Shown in pieces: positions 1 through 25,699 of a stretch of 64,000 bases of DNA. Position 1 is the stretch's first letter; each line of letters begins with the position of its first letter. The DNA lies in assembly GCA_963978895.1 (NCBI GenBank), contig OZ022239.1, forward strand, positions 38,765,960-38,829,959, given 5' to 3'. The notes under the pieces are model-generated. The model searched no databases. It was not told where the DNA came from and saw only the letters and a program-made list of their open reading frames with translations. Source of the stretch: Erpobdella octoculata. Lineage: Eukaryota > Annelida > Clitellata > Hirudinida > Erpobdellidae. The position numbers and the translations under genes are program-made.

Positions 1-430
1 TTTTACAAATTTGGTTATAGGACCTTAAATGTGGGGTGGACAATAGGATTACTTGGTTTTTAAAGTTGCTGCTACTCAAAAACTGTGAATGCTACAAAAG
101 TAAAAATTAGTATTTAGTTTCTACTCTAAAAATAATGATATACGTGTTTTACCATTCTTTGAAATTTTGGTTTTCAGGACCTCAAATGTGGGGTGGAAAA
201 AAGGTTTCTTTGGTTTTTAAAGTAACTGCTACTCAAAAACTGTGAATGCTACAGATGTCAAAATTAGTATTTAGTATATACTCAAAAAAATAATGATATA
301 AGTGTTTCAACATTTTTTAAAAATTTGGTTTCCAGGACCTCAAATGTGGGGTGGAAATAAGAGTTATTTGATTTCAAAATAACTGCTACTCAAAAACTCT
401 AAGTGCTACAAATGTAAAAATTAGTATTTT
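1..430. repeat. tandem satellite, about 157-bp unit
   Basis: The phrase GGACCTYAAATGTGGGGTGGA recurs near positions 21, 178 and 336. The intervening text (TGCTACTCAAAAACT, AAAATTAGTATTT) repeats in register, giving nearly three units of about 157 bp. The array is cut by the left window edge, so its full length is unknown. No coding capacity is seen. Confidence 0.85.
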
Positions 431-436
431 GAAGTT

Positions 437-775
437 TTGTGCCGGTTAAAAGTAGCTAAGTCCAGTTTATCACCGGCCGGGTCAAGCCTTTATTTTAGAG
501 TCTTCACACTGGTTAGGCCAAACCTTAAATCAAGGTGGGACGGGCCGAGATTTTTCACCAAGTATATAGATGTTTTAGTGATTTTAGGGTTTTATTTGGG
601 CCGGGCTAAACCTGAAGTTAAGGTGGGACGGGCCGAAGTTTTTCATCAAGTATATAGAACTTCTAGGCCTGTAAAAAGAGGCCGGGCCTAATACAGACGG
701 GCTGTGCCGGGCCAGGAGTTCGGGTTTTTAAAACGGGCTGGGCTAAGTTGTCGACGGGCCTAGCCGAGACCTAAA
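437..775. repeat. GGGCCGGGC-rich dispersed repeat
   Basis: This GC-rich stretch is full of near-copies of GGGCCGGGC and GACGGGCCGA, with a local repeat of about 85 bp around AAGGTGGGACGGGCCGA. Its end (GGGCTAAGTTGTCGACGGG, near 740) matches 2575-2600 (GGGCCAAGTTGTCGACGGA), so it is dispersed. Such clustered short motifs resemble hAT subterminal repeats, but I see no termini or target duplication. Confidence 0.6.
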
Positions 776-840
776 CAATTGATCTCTACTATGGATGCAC
801 TGTTCAAACTCTCTAATTTCATGCGAGCGAAGCCGCTACG

Positions 841-960
841 GGCACTGCTAGTACATACATACATACATACATACATAAACACACACACAAACACACATAC
901 ATGCACATACACATACATACATACACACATACATACGCACATACATATATATATATATAT
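841..960. repeat. ACAT/CACA/TA microsatellite
   Basis: A compound microsatellite of ACAT, CACA and TA units. The same arrangement recurs near 1882-1972 and 5355-5590, always next to copies of the GC-headed repeat family, so it looks like part of that family's tail. Confidence 0.85.
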
Positions 961-1560
961 ACTAGCGGGGTTACCCGGCGTTGCCCGGGGTTTTTAGAGG
1001 TTTTTCTAATGTTTTTCTCTCTCGCTCCCGTTTCCTTCTCTACTTTCTCGTTTTCGTCGCGTTCCCGGTCGCTTTTCCGCTCTCGGTCGTTTTCCAGCTC
1101 CCGATCGCTTTCCCGCTCAGAAGTTTTGTTATTGATTTTCTCTCTTGCTCGTGTTTCCTTCCATGCTTGATCTCCCGATTCCAGTCGCTTTCCGCGTTCC
1201 CGGTCGCTTTCCGCGTTCCCGGTCGCTTTCCGCGTTCCCGGTTGCTTTCCCGTTCCCGGTCGCTTTCCCGTTCCCGGTCGCTTTTCCGTTCCCGGTCGCT
1301 TTTCCGTTCCCGGTCGCTTTTCCGTTCCCGGTCGCTTTCCCGTTCCCGGTCGCTTTCCCGTTCCCGCTCACGCTTGCTCTCCCGTTCCCGGTCATGCTTG
1401 CTCTCCCATTCCCGGTCATGCTTGCTCTCCCATTCCCGGTCACGGTTGCTCTCCCGTTCCCGTTCCCGTTCACGCTCATTTTTTCTTTTCCATTCTTTCA
1501 TAACTTCTGTTAGCCTATAAAACGTAAAATAGATTTGCTAAGACTATATATATATATATA
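961..1560 (+). repeat. GC-headed minisatellite element, copy A
   Basis: The copy opens with ACTAGCGGGG and a CCCGGCGTTGCCCGGGG head, followed by TTTTTAGAGGTTTTTCTAATG. About 450 bp of an 18-bp minisatellite follow (unit close to CGTTCCCGGTCGCTTTCC). It ends at TAAAACGTAAAATAGATTTG just before a (TA)n tract. Copies B to H, the copy at 45 kb and the complete copy at 51.4 kb share this layout. All long frames here (Ser/Arg on one strand, Arg/Glu on the other) are translations of the minisatellite. Confidence 0.85.
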
Positions 1561-1591
1561 TGAATGTTTGTGGGTTAGTTTGTCTATTATA

Positions 1592-1882
1592 GAAACGGGA
1601 AAGCGACCCGGAACGGACAGCGAGCGGGTACGGAAAAGCAAGCGTGAGCGGGAATGGGAGAGCAAACGTCAGCGGGAACGGGACAGCGACCGGGAACGGG
1701 AAAACGACCGGGAGCGGGAAAGCGACCGGCAGCGGTAAAGCGACCGGCAGCGGGAAAACGACCGAAAACGGGAAAGCGAACAGGAGTGGGAAAGCAGGTG
1801 GGAAAGGAAACGGGAGAGAAAGAGACAAACATTAGAAAAACCTCTAAAAAAACCCGGGCAACGCCGGGTATCTCCGCTAGTA
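1592..1882 (-). repeat. GC-headed minisatellite element, copy B
   Basis: Inverted copy: minisatellite units GGGAAAGCGACCGGSAGC lead into AAACCTCTAAAAAAACCCGG and the head ...CCGCTAGTA at its right end. Lies close to copy A in the opposite orientation, with (TA)n between them. Confidence 0.85.
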
Positions 1883-1970
1883 CATACATAAACACACACA
1901 CACAGACACACATACATGCACATACACATACATACATACACACATACATACGCACATACATATATATATA

Positions 1971-2165
1971 TAGTTCCCGCTCGCTAACCCGCTCCGCTCC
2001 GCTCATTTTGTGACGGATTTCAAAAATTTTTTCCCTATATTTGATTCCCCTTGACTCTCAAGGTTGTGTGAAAATTTCATTACGATCGGATGAATGGTGT
2101 AGCAATGCATGAATACAATACCTATATACATACATACATACAAACATTCATTTTTATATATCTAG

Positions 2166-2167
<2 letters not shown>
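1971..2167 (+). repeat. RTE-like 3' tail of the GC-headed family
   Basis: Contains CTCATTTTGTGACGGATTTC, then AAAATTTCATTACGATCGGA and TGAATGGTGTAGCAATGCAT, ending in ACATACAT and TATATA. A GTGAAAATTTCATnAnGATCGG tail running into ACATACATACAAACATTC is typical of RTE-type LINE/SINE 3' ends (family knowledge). No reverse transcriptase is attached. Confidence 0.7.

Positions 2168-2228
<61 letters not shown>
2162..2228. repeat. (TA)n microsatellite
   Basis: Nearly pure TA repeat separating two tandem RTE-like tails. Tyr/Ile frames crossing it are meaningless. Confidence 0.95.
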
Positions 2229-2548
<320 letters not shown>

Positions 2549-2936
2549 GGCCTGAAATTTTGGCTTATAAAGCGGGCCGGGCCAAGTTGTCGACGGACCG
2601 TAAAATAACGCCCCGTGCGGTTCGCATTTTCGCCAATGTCCGACGGTATAAGACAGGGAGACAAATACTATCATCTGATTGGATAGTTTTAAATGACTAG
2701 GTCACATACAACCATAGATATCTATCCATATTTGCATACATTATGCTCTTGAAGCTTGATAATATTTTCGTTTGAAATTTTATTTATTTTGGTCAAATTA
2801 ACTTTTACACTTTTATTTAGAAACAACTATACATAATTTTGTGATTACTAATAATTTTTATTTAAAATTAACATGATTGTAGTATCTATGGACTGCAGGC
2901 CATAAGTTATTTACAGCTGAAAATTATTGTTTTATA

Positions 2937-3265
2937 CTATTTTAATACTATTGTTTTAATACTATTTTAATGCTATTGTTTTAATACTATTTTAATACTA
3001 TTGTTTTAATACTATTTTAATGCTATTGTTTTAATACTATTTTAATACTATTGTTTTAATACTATTTTAATGCTATTGTTTTAATACTATTTTAATACTA
3101 TTGTTTTAATACTATTTTAATACTATTGTTTTAATACTATTTTAATGCTATTGTTTTAATACTATTCTTTTAACACTATTTTAATACTATTGTTTTAATA
3201 CTATTTTAATGCTATTGTTTTAATACTATTGTTTTAATACTATTTTAATACTATTGTTTTATTAC
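2937..3265. repeat. TTTTAATACTATTG minisatellite
   Basis: About 25 short units alternating TTTTAATACTATTG and TTTTAATRCTA, inside the Mutator-like element. Higher-order alternation (TACTA/TGCTA) is visible. Confidence 0.9.
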
Positions 3266-4600
3266 AATTTTTATTGATACTTATAATAGTTCTTACAATC
3301 ATTCTAATATTTGTATGTGGCTTCTATATTGAGCCATTTAGACAAAAAAGGCCATACACATTTTTGTATCTACTTTGATACAGCTTGTCTCCACAACTAT
3401 TCTTTTACAACTGCCTTTGCCAAATAAAAGTTTGCTGGACCTGTAACATTAAAGTATTCAAGACTTTTTGTCATGTTTCTGTTGCAAATAAATAAATAAC
3501 TCAGCTAATCTGACATGCATATGAAAAAACTAACAAATTTTAGTTACTAACAAAAATTTTGATATTTTTAAACTAATGCAACATTTTTAGGCTTCAAATG
3601 TATTATGAGTAACATGACATTTTAGATTTAGATGATTAAAAATCATTAGAAATTATCAGGTTTATTGATGTCTTTGATTTTAATTGAGAACAACAGTAGA
3701 ATAACTATTCAGCTTTATTATATTACAAAATTAATATCAGTTCTTGATTATGAGGCCAATATAAAAAAATTAAAACAATTATTTCTGCACTAATAACTGG
3801 GAAGTCAAATAATTAAACAACACTGAATACTGAAATATTGTCAACTCAAGACAATTCATGAATTTATTAAAACAAATAATGCTAGAGTTTGAACTTTGAA
3901 AATATGTTTTGGATCAAAGCAATAAAGCACAATTTTTTCATGCTGTTCTGCTTATGTGTTTGTTTGTTTAGGTCTTAAAGAAATCAGTGTTGCTATGCAC
4001 TCTTATCACATGCTTGTTCTTAGCATGCTGACAGAGTAGAATTTGGTTGAAAATATATTATCAATCTCCTGGGAAAGTTTCAGATATGTTCCAACTAGTC
4101 CTATTTATCTCCATGAACAACTTAGTTAAGCCATTTCTGCATTAAATAAACAACTAATGAGTTAAATTGCACAGTATCATGATTTTTTAGATTAGAATAA
4201 CTGTTTGTAATGATATATTTTTTTAGAACAGAAGGCTTTTGCATTATTAATTTACTAAAAAATCAAATTCCATTTGGTAAACTTTTGTCAAAAGTTATTA
4301 ATTGTCAATCAATTAATAATTAAAATAGTTTATTTGTGTTTCAGTTTATTGACTAGGCTTGGCTTATATGATTGGAAAAGCTTCATTCAAAATATTGTTG
4401 ATCTCTGATTGACAGAATGACAAGTTGAATTTTCTAGGCTATTTAACTATTTAGTTACATACATGAGTGTCGAATAACTTAGTCGGCAATTTTGTCAATC
4501 TTTATCCACCGGAAAAACCCATAACGGCTAACGACTATAAAATAAACAACATCGGAAAACAGAGCGCGTTTATATATTTGCATAATTTATGTGACTTTTT
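3266..4600. other. AT-rich interior of the Mutator-like element
   Basis: No ORF, RNA gene or further repeat that I can support. Confidence 0.5.
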
Positions 4601-4689
4601 TAATTCAAAATTATCCAATCAGGTGGCATTATTTATCTCCCTGTCTTATACCGTCGGACATTGGCGAAAATGCGTGCGGTTCCATGTTG

Positions 4690-5103
4690 TATTTAAAAAA
4701 TTTTTACATTTTTAATGTTTCTGTACTCATTCGAGATTTTTGCTCACTCATAGTCATGTTATTGACATATGGTGTGTTATTAACTGTTTAATAATATAAA
4801 TAACAATAATAAGCGTTCCTTTTCTTCTGTAACAAACTTTCCAGCTCTTGCTTGCTCCATTTAGAACCGTTTGCTAACTTATTAGTATTTGCAATATTAT
4901 TTAAATTGTTCTATATAATAAATACAACAAACAACAAAATAGTTTATTCAAGCAACACGACCGCACGGTGTAATAAGCTACACGAGAAAGAAAGTAAACA
5001 TAACAACAAAGATGTGCATAAGCTTTCATAAGACAAACAATAACAACGATATTAAATTTATTTCAAGAATATTTCATAGTCATAATTTAAATTTAAAAAA
5101 ATA
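4690..5103. other. unassigned AT-rich sequence
   Basis: Nothing recognisable. It resumes the sequence interrupted by the Mutator-like insertion. Confidence 0.4.
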
Positions 5104-5302
5104 GGTTCGATGAATTTAGCATGGGTTCGTTCCGAGCGAAACAGAGTTCGGGTTCGGTTCGGTTCGGTCAACAACTAATTTCGGGTTCGGTTCGGTTCGG
5201 TAAAAATTAGGGTTCGAGTTCGGTGTGTTCGGTTCGGTTCGGTAAAAAGTAGGGTTCGAGTTCGGTGTGTTCGGTTCGGGTTCGGTTCGATTCCCATCTC
5301 TA
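5104..5302. repeat. hAT-like end with GGTTCGGTTCGG subterminal repeats
   Basis: Dense GGTTCGGTTCGG and GGGTTCGAGTTCGGTGTG motifs end at TTCGATTCCCATCTCTAATA. The reverse complement begins TTAGAGATGGGAATCGAACC, which parallels the TAGGGATGTCACGAG start of the hAT at 20052. Only one end is seen. Confidence 0.5.
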
Positions 5303-5354
5303 ATACATACACACACATATGAATGAGCATTTAGTGCCGAAATATTGTAAAAAA

Positions 5355-5684
<330 letters not shown>

Positions 5685-5687
<3 letters not shown>

Positions 5688-5880
5688 CTCGCTCGCTCAC
5701 CCGCTCTGCTCCGCTCATTTTGTGACGGATTTCAAAAAATTTTTCTCTATATTTGATTCCCTTTGACTCACAAGGTTGTGTGAAAATTTCATTACGATCG
5801 GATGAATGGTGTTGCAATGCATAAATAACATACCTATATATATACATACAAACATACATATATACAAACATTCATTTATA
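5685..5880 (+). repeat. RTE-like 3' tail, third copy
   Basis: Same body as the tails at 1971 and 2229 (GTGACGGATTTCAAAAA, then AAAATTTCATTACGATCGGA, then GTTGCAATGCATAAATAACA). Confidence 0.75.
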
Positions 5881-5890
5881 TATATATATA

Positions 5891-6445
5891 TACCAGCAGG
5901 GTTACCCGGCGTTGCCCGGGGTTTTTAGAGGTTTTTCTAATGTTTGTCTCTCTCGCTCCCGTTTCCTTCTCCACTTTCCCGTTTTCGTCGCGTTCCCGGT
6001 CACTTTTCCGCTCTCGGTCGTTTTCCAGCTCCCGGTCGCTTTCCCGCTCAGAAGTTTTGTTATCGATTTTCTCTCTTGCTCGCGTTTCCTTCCAAGCTTG
6101 CTCTCCCGATTCCAGTCGCTTTCCGCGATCCCGGTCGCTTTCCCGTTCCCGGTCGCTTTTCCGTTCCCGGTCGCTTTCCCGTTCCCGGTCGCTTTCCCGT
6201 TCCCGGTCGCTTTCCCGTTCCCGGTTGCTTTCCCGTTCCCGGTCGCTTTCCCGTTCCCGGTTGCTTTCCCGCTCCCGCTCACGCTTGCTCTCCCGTTCCC
6301 GGTCATGCTTGCTCTCCCATTCCCGGTCACGGTCGCTCTCCCGTTCCCGTTCACGCTCATTTTCTCTTTTCCATTCTTTCATAACTTCTGTTAGCCTATA
6401 AAACGTAAAATAGATTTGCTAAGACTATATATATATATATATATG
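5891..6445 (+). repeat. GC-headed minisatellite element, copy C
   Basis: Begins CCAGCAGGGTTACCCGGCG and ends at TAAAACGTAAAATAGATTTG, with about 16 minisatellite units. It aligns end to end with copy A, including the identical 3' flank GAATGTTTGTGGGTTAGTTT. Copies A and C may therefore be a duplication of a longer segment. Confidence 0.85.
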
Positions 6446-6464
6446 AATGTTTGTGGGTTAGTTT

Positions 6465-6470
6465 GTCTAT

Positions 6471-6503
<33 letters not shown>

Positions 6504-6591
6504 TTATATATATAAATGAATGTTTGTATATATATGTATATATGTATGTATGTATGTATGTATATATATATATAGGTATGTTATTTATATA

Positions 6592-6651
<60 letters not shown>

Positions 6652-6655
6652 TTAT
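6465..6655. repeat. (TA)n with TATG interruptions
   Basis: TA-rich simple repeat following copy C. Confidence 0.95.
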
Positions 6656-7020
6656 ATTATTATGATTGAAATGACATCTGAAATTTTTTATTTTTTTTAA
6701 TTAGTTAATTTTGTGTTTTTTGTTTGTTTGCTGCCTATTATTTCTATCTGCTATAACAATATCCCCTAGATGGGAAGCAATTCCCTTAGGAGACTTTTTT
6801 TGGGTGATGTTTATTTTTTTTCTTGGGGTTTATGTTCATCATCTCAATAAACAAGTTAATAAATAAATAAAATAACTTAAACATCAGCTTTTGTGTTAGC
6901 GCGAACAACGAGAGTATGAATTGTAAACGCTGGAATTGGAGTCCCAAATAAAAAAAAGAGCCAAAGCCGTCGGTGGAGTAACTAAGATTTTTTATCCGAT
7001 GTTTTTTTAGGGTGACGACA
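6656..7020. other. unassigned AT-rich sequence
   Basis: No supportable feature between the microsatellite and the retroelement remnant. Confidence 0.4.
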
Positions 7021-7479
7021 TCGAAGCATTTTAGCCGGCATTTGAGTCATTGGAAAAAGGCAAAGGTGATTCTCGGAAGGATTGAAGAATGCTTCTGGGG
7101 TCGTTGCAAAGTTCGAAGACATTGGATGTGTTTGGCCAGCTTAACGATACGGGACGGCAAAAAAGGCACTCATTTGTCGTTTTGAGAAGTCGGCAGAAGA
7201 CTACCGCATTAATTAAATCTCGAGAGTCAAAACCTGAACCAAAAGAGACTTGACAACAGTATCTAGTGCGTTTTGTTGCTGCCGGATTCAACGTAGAATT
7301 AACTTACGTTAGAAAAGCAACAATTAAAATTTTCTATATCACGAGAGCAAGACGATTGGGAAATAAGTGGCAAGCTTGTGTGAGTTTATTTGTAAGTTTG
7401 ATTTGGCAAGTAACGACATCTGCCTCAGGCGCTGGGTGGATCTCGCGGGTAAAAAAATAATTTGTTTTTATTTCTGAAG

Positions 7480-9394
7480 GAGCAGTTCTTTGGAAAGTTC
7501 CCGTTTTGAATGGTTGAATATTTGTTAGAAAAAGAAAGTGGTGATGTCAATGAGTTGAGTTTCTGGGTCAACAAGTACAATCAAGCCCACCCAGAAAAGA
7601 GATTAGCAAAAGTCGAAAGCATAAGCAGGAAGAGTGGAAATCGGGTTCAGCTGGTCAATAACTCTAGAATGGCTGGACCCCGCTCCTATAATTGCCACCA
7701 ACCAGGACACATGACAACAGATTGTCGGCAGGGTGTCCCTAAAAATCCAGCGATTTGTCATGCACGGAGAATAACTACCACTACAGCACCATGCAAGGAT
7801 TCCGGCGTAGTGAATGCATGTGCTGCCATGTATATTGAAGGAAAATGGACGAGGTGGAATTGAAGTGTGAATGCGTTTTGCCTGTCATTGCGGATGCCTA
7901 TCGTCACACAGATGGGAATCTCCGTTTTACAAGCGGCTTTGTAAATGGAAGTCCAGTAAAAGTTCTAAGGGACACGGGGTGTACCTCTATTATTGTAAAA
8001 GAAGCACTGGTCTCCCCGAAACAAATGACAAGTAAAATAAGGCGTTGTGTTCTAATTGATGGCACAATTCGAATGTCACCCACAGCGATGATAAAGGTTG
8101 AAACGGAATTTTTCAATGGAGTCATTGAAGCCGTGTGTATGAAGAATCTCATATGCGACCTGATCGTGGGTAAAATTAAAAACATCGATGGTTCAGAAGA
8201 GATTGCTGCAGCCGTGGTTACACGCCAACAATCAAAAGATAACAAAAAAGATGGTTAAAAACAACTTCTTGTATAGAAAAGTTAGAAAATATTCAAATAG
8301 AATTTTTAGTCAACTGGTCCTTCCTGAAACCATTATTGAACATATGCTACAACTTGTTCATAATAGTTCAATGGGAGGTCATATTGGCATTGAAAAGACA
8401 AAAGATAGACTATTGCAGATTTTCTGGTTTCCTAATTTCGAAGCTTGAGTTACACGTTACTGCAAATCTTGTGAAGTCTTTCAAAAAACTATTGATAAAG
8501 AAAAGGAGAGACCAGTACCATTGGAAAAGATGCCAATTATCTAGAGTTCCTTTCAACGGGTGGCGGTTGGTCTTATCGAAAAAATTATTCCGCCATCTCA
8601 AAAGGGTCATAAATGGATATTAACTTGCATGGACTATGCCACAAGATACTTAGAAGCAGTGGCTCTAAAGAATATCAGAGCTGAAACGGTTGCGGAAGCA
8701 CTAGTGACAATTTTTCGAGAGAGAATGGGGATTCCGAATGAGATACTTGGTGATTAAGGGGCACAGTTTATTTGAATATAATACAAGAAACTAGTCGGTT
8801 GTCGTCAATTAAACAGTTGACTACAACACCATATCACCCTATGTGCAACGGGCTCATCAAAAAATTCAATGGCACCCTTAAAAAAATGTTAAAAAGAGTA
8901 TGTGCGAACAGCCTCAGGAATGGGACCTATTCATCGATCCTTTGCTTTTTGCGTACAGATCTACAAAACAAGATAGTCTTCAATTTGCCCCTTCTGAGCT
9001 GCTGTATGGTAAAAATATCCGTGGTCAACAAAATATTATACGGGAACTCTTAACAAAATCAGAAGATACGGTGGAGGTGAAGGCCACTTACCAATACGTT
9101 TTAGATTTAAAAAACCGTGCCGAAATAATTTGCTGTATTGCCCATCTCGAACTCGAAAAAGCTCGAGAATGTCAAAAAGTTCAGTATGATCGATTTACAA
9201 AAAAGCGATTTTTAAAACCGGGACAACTTTTGATACATTTGACCTCATCGGATCCTATTTGTCAAAAACCTTATCCGCTGCCTTTTGCTTTGAGCAAAAA
9301 ATTAGATGAGGAAATTGACGATATGTTTAGAAACGGGATAATTGAGGCATCCAGTTCTCTATTCGTGGCGCCTGGCGCCGGTGGTCATGGTTAA
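7480..9394 (+). pseudogene. Gmr1-like Ty3/gypsy remnant: gag-PR-INT-RT order
   Basis: A decayed LTR retrotransposon body. Domains in order: end of gag with one zinc knuckle (about 7680-7735; first Cys replaced by Ser); aspartic protease with the family-typical LRDTGC motif (about 7950-7995) and a CDLIVGKI flap partner (about 8155); integrase HHCC finger (8330-8480); integrase core (8540-8850); integrase C-terminal part (8890-9230); then the start of a reverse transcriptase (KPYPLPF...GIIEASSS, 9260-9360). Conventional Ty3/gypsy has RT before integrase. PR-INT-RT is the Gmr1 arrangement. Several stops and frameshifts break it. The first core Asp and the final Glu of the integrase triad appear replaced (by Gly and Lys), so the integrase is dead. 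RT is cut off at about 9390 by another repeat, and no LTR is recognised. Confidence 0.8.
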
Positions 9395-9399
9395 AGTCA

Positions 9400-9661
9400 A
9401 TAGAGGAAGGTTTTTGTGAAAAAAATTGAGATCGGTCATAGAGTAAGTGGGAGAGCGAGCGGAAATAGGAACTGGAGAATGAGCCATAACGGGAAAACAA
9501 GCGGGAAAAAAGAGCGAGCGAGAAAGGGAGAGCATAAAAGAGCAGCAGAGCGACCGGGAACGGGAAGAAAACGGTAGTGAGAGAAAAACCTCTCAAAACC
9601 CCTACTACTTTTTCATTTAATAAAACTAGGCCACAGCAACGCGTGGCCGGGTACAGCTAGT
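9400..9661 (-). repeat. GC-headed element, divergent subfamily
   Basis: Reverse complement begins TACTAGCTGTACCCGGCCAC and GCGTTGCTGTGGC, then a degenerate Arg/Ser-type minisatellite, then GACCGATCTCAATTTTTTTC and CCTTCCTCTATTGACT. This subfamily is older-looking than copies A and C. It truncates the gypsy remnant. Confidence 0.65.
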
Positions 9662-10482
9662 ACGTAATGAATTTATCAGTTTGGGCAGTCATTTTTGATT
9701 CACAAAAATTTGAGAGTTAGACAACTAATAACAATGATCAGTATACTTCTATCTATAAATTAAACAGAATTTCATCCTTTTGATCAATTATTATGATTAT
9801 TGATCTTATCTACTGCATTTTGAGTCATGACTCGTTGGAGGGTTAAGTAATAATACTGTATTATTGAATACGTTATATGCTTCAAAGTTTAAAAATTACT
9901 TGTTTTAATTCTATTGGTAAATTGAATTGATTGTCAATAACGTTATTTAATACGTACTGTACTGTAACAGTACAAAATATCACCGGTTTTGGCCTAAAAT
10001 TTGGACAAATCTGACCCCTCTAGTTCAAAATCTTTAATCCTTAACTGGTTGAGCCTTCAGGTTTACATAATAAAATACAAATTAAATCTAACGTTATTTT
10101 GTTAAAAACACAATCAAAATGTCTAACAAATTATTTGCTACTATTTCTGAGTATAACATTTTCTTTACTCAATTGTAGCGCTGGTGGCCAGGCGTACCTA
10201 CCATTTGACGGTACCATTTTGTCTGCTACAAATTAGTTAGATGACCAAGGAAATCCATTTAAAGTTTTTTAATTTATCAGTTAACATAAAACGTTTGAAG
10301 TTGTGATTAATAAAACTTCATACAATTAGTCAAATGATAGCAGATAAAATTACATACTGTCATCAAAAACAGATAAAAATGTTAATGGATGCTTATAGAC
10401 TAAAATACGTTTAAAAATCTGGTTTTAATGCTGTTTATAAACATGTAACCAATAATAACTAATTACAGACGTAATTATGTTT
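9662..10482. other. downstream of globin; nothing recognised
   Basis: AT-rich sequence between the repeat copy and the globin stop codon. The globin 3' UTR should lie at its right end, but I cannot fix a polyadenylation site. Confidence 0.4.
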
Positions 10483-24247
<13,765 letters not shown>

Positions 24248-24354
24248 TTATTAAGTAAAACCAATGTTTTCAAGCCTGTTAATTAATTCTTATTCTTATA
24301 TGGCAAGCTATAAATGTTACATTTTATTGACATTTCTTGTCGACGCGACCTTCT

Positions 24355-24425
24355 TTTTGCGAATACACTCACACTCACACACGCACACGAACCTAAACAC
24401 AAACACAAGACACCCACGTGCATGA
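24355..24425. promoter_or_regulatory. CA-rich stretch with CACGTG upstream of globin
   Basis: ACACTCACACTCACACACGC-type sequence and one CACGTG palindrome (in CACCCACGTGCATG) lie within about 180 bp upstream of the globin ATG. CACGTG can bind bHLH factors and contains an RCGTG hypoxia-type core. This is only a motif match. Confidence 0.2.
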
Positions 24426-24566
24426 CACATAGTGCAACAAAGAGAGCGCCATAAGTTTTTCTTTAAATACATTTTAGCCATTGGCGGATTTAGGGGAAAG
24501 CAAAGAGGCCATGTCTCTCCATTTATTGGAAAGACTTTTTTAATTGAACTTTTAGTATAAATATAC

Positions 24567-24698
<132 letters not shown>

Positions 24699-24769
24699 AG
24701 ATTTAGCATACGCTTTATCAAGACTAGTCTTGCTCAAGGCGAGAGAGGGAGGGTACTTACAAAGGCAGC

Positions 24770-24904
24770 CATTTATAGGCGCCTACCCCTTTAGCAAATG
24801 CGAGTGAACTCCTTGCTTGAGGGAGTTACGCTGGTGACGCCGGCGAGGTTTGAACTGCCGACCTAACGATCGACAGGCGAACGCTCTACCGCTCTGCGAC
24901 CAGC
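24770..24904 (-). mobile_element. tRNA-derived SINE
   Basis: Reverse complement begins GCTGGTCGCAGAGCGGTAGA (box A-like), then GGTCGGCAGTTCAAACCTC (box B), then GCGTCACCAGCGTAACTCCC and AAGCAAGGAGTTCACTCGCA. Five related copies lie in this window. The tRNA-like head makes it RNA polymerase III-type; it is not a functional tRNA gene. Confidence 0.8.
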
Positions 24905-24953
24905 AAAATAATAGGTTCCCCCTGCTTCCCATATTAGGGGGAACATATTATTT

Positions 24954-24956
<3 letters not shown>

Positions 24957-25010
<54 letters not shown>
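24957..25010. repeat. (TA)n microsatellite
   Basis: Short TA tract. Confidence 0.95.
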
Positions 25011-25012
<2 letters not shown>

Positions 25013-25440
25013 AGTGGCACAAGAATGTGCTCCTCCCTGCCCCCCATCTGCGGGGGGTGCAGGGGGGAATTGGCCGTTTATTTTGCGAAAAAAATTATTT
25101 TTAGAAAACGACTACAAAGGTTTTGGAGAGGTATTTGAAGAAGTTTATAAAAAGTAGCTGTGAATACCCCTTCTCTGTCATCTGCTCTTTTGAGAGAAAA
25201 TAGTTTAAAATTTAAAAAAATTTTTTTAAATAGCTATCAAAGCTTGAATTTTGGAGCCTGGAACAGCGCCAAGCTTTAGCAAATATGTAATATGCATTGT
25301 ATAATTTCAGTTTATTGATTTTTGTTTAAAACAATAAAATATTTGCAAAGACAATTATTTTTTTGCACAATGTGTTTTTCCATTTCATCAATGCAACCTA
25401 AAAATATCTGTACTCACAAAGCATTAATCGAAGTTGGTAC
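25011..25440. other. unassigned sequence
   Basis: A G/C-rich patch (CCCCCCATCTGCGGGGGGTG) is followed by AT-rich DNA. I see no gene. Confidence 0.35.
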
Positions 25441-25699
25441 CAGACCAAACGGGCCGGGCTGGACCAAAATCAGCCGAGGCTATTGAACCGTGCCATGGGT
25501 TTTTGTGCTAGTGAAAATGAACAGGACCGGGTTTGGGATTTGGTATCTATATAATTTGTCGGGTCTTAAGAAATCGGCTTGTGCAGGGATTTGCGAAATA
25601 AAGAAGCTCAATTGGTAAGGCTGCTTACACCAATAATAACACGAGTTTAGTTGAATAGGTCAAGACAACCCAGTAACTTTGGCGTCGTGGGCAAAGTCT

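Larger units (their letters stand above)
2624..4673. mobile_element. non-autonomous Mutator-like TIR element, 2.05 kb
   Basis: The left end GCATTTTCGCCAATGTCCGA (from 2624) is repeated inverted at the right end (to 4673). About 38 bp match perfectly and an imperfect stretch of similar length continues inward through the CTGATTGGATA motif. The 9 bp on each side are identical: GTGCGGTTC at 2615-2623 and at 4674-4682. Long inverted repeats with a 9-bp target duplication are the hallmark of Mutator-like elements. No ORF of transposase size is present, so it would depend on a helper. The interior holds a TTTTAATACTATTG minisatellite (2937-3265) and otherwise featureless AT-rich sequence. Confidence 0.8.

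Noticed and set aside
1180..1450. CRISPR-like array
   Set aside because: The repeats are contiguous 18-bp units without unique spacers, in a eukaryotic SINE-like element.
981..1520. Arg/Ser-rich and Arg/Glu-rich open frames (also at 1535-1830, 5876-6400, 28099-28470, 51260-51620) resembling SR splicing factors
   Set aside because: They are translations of the 18-bp minisatellite in several frames and on both strands; no start context, exon borders or non-repeat domain.
7031..7291. Minus-strand frame near 7.0-7.3 kb
   Set aside because: No domain; probably antisense of gag debris.
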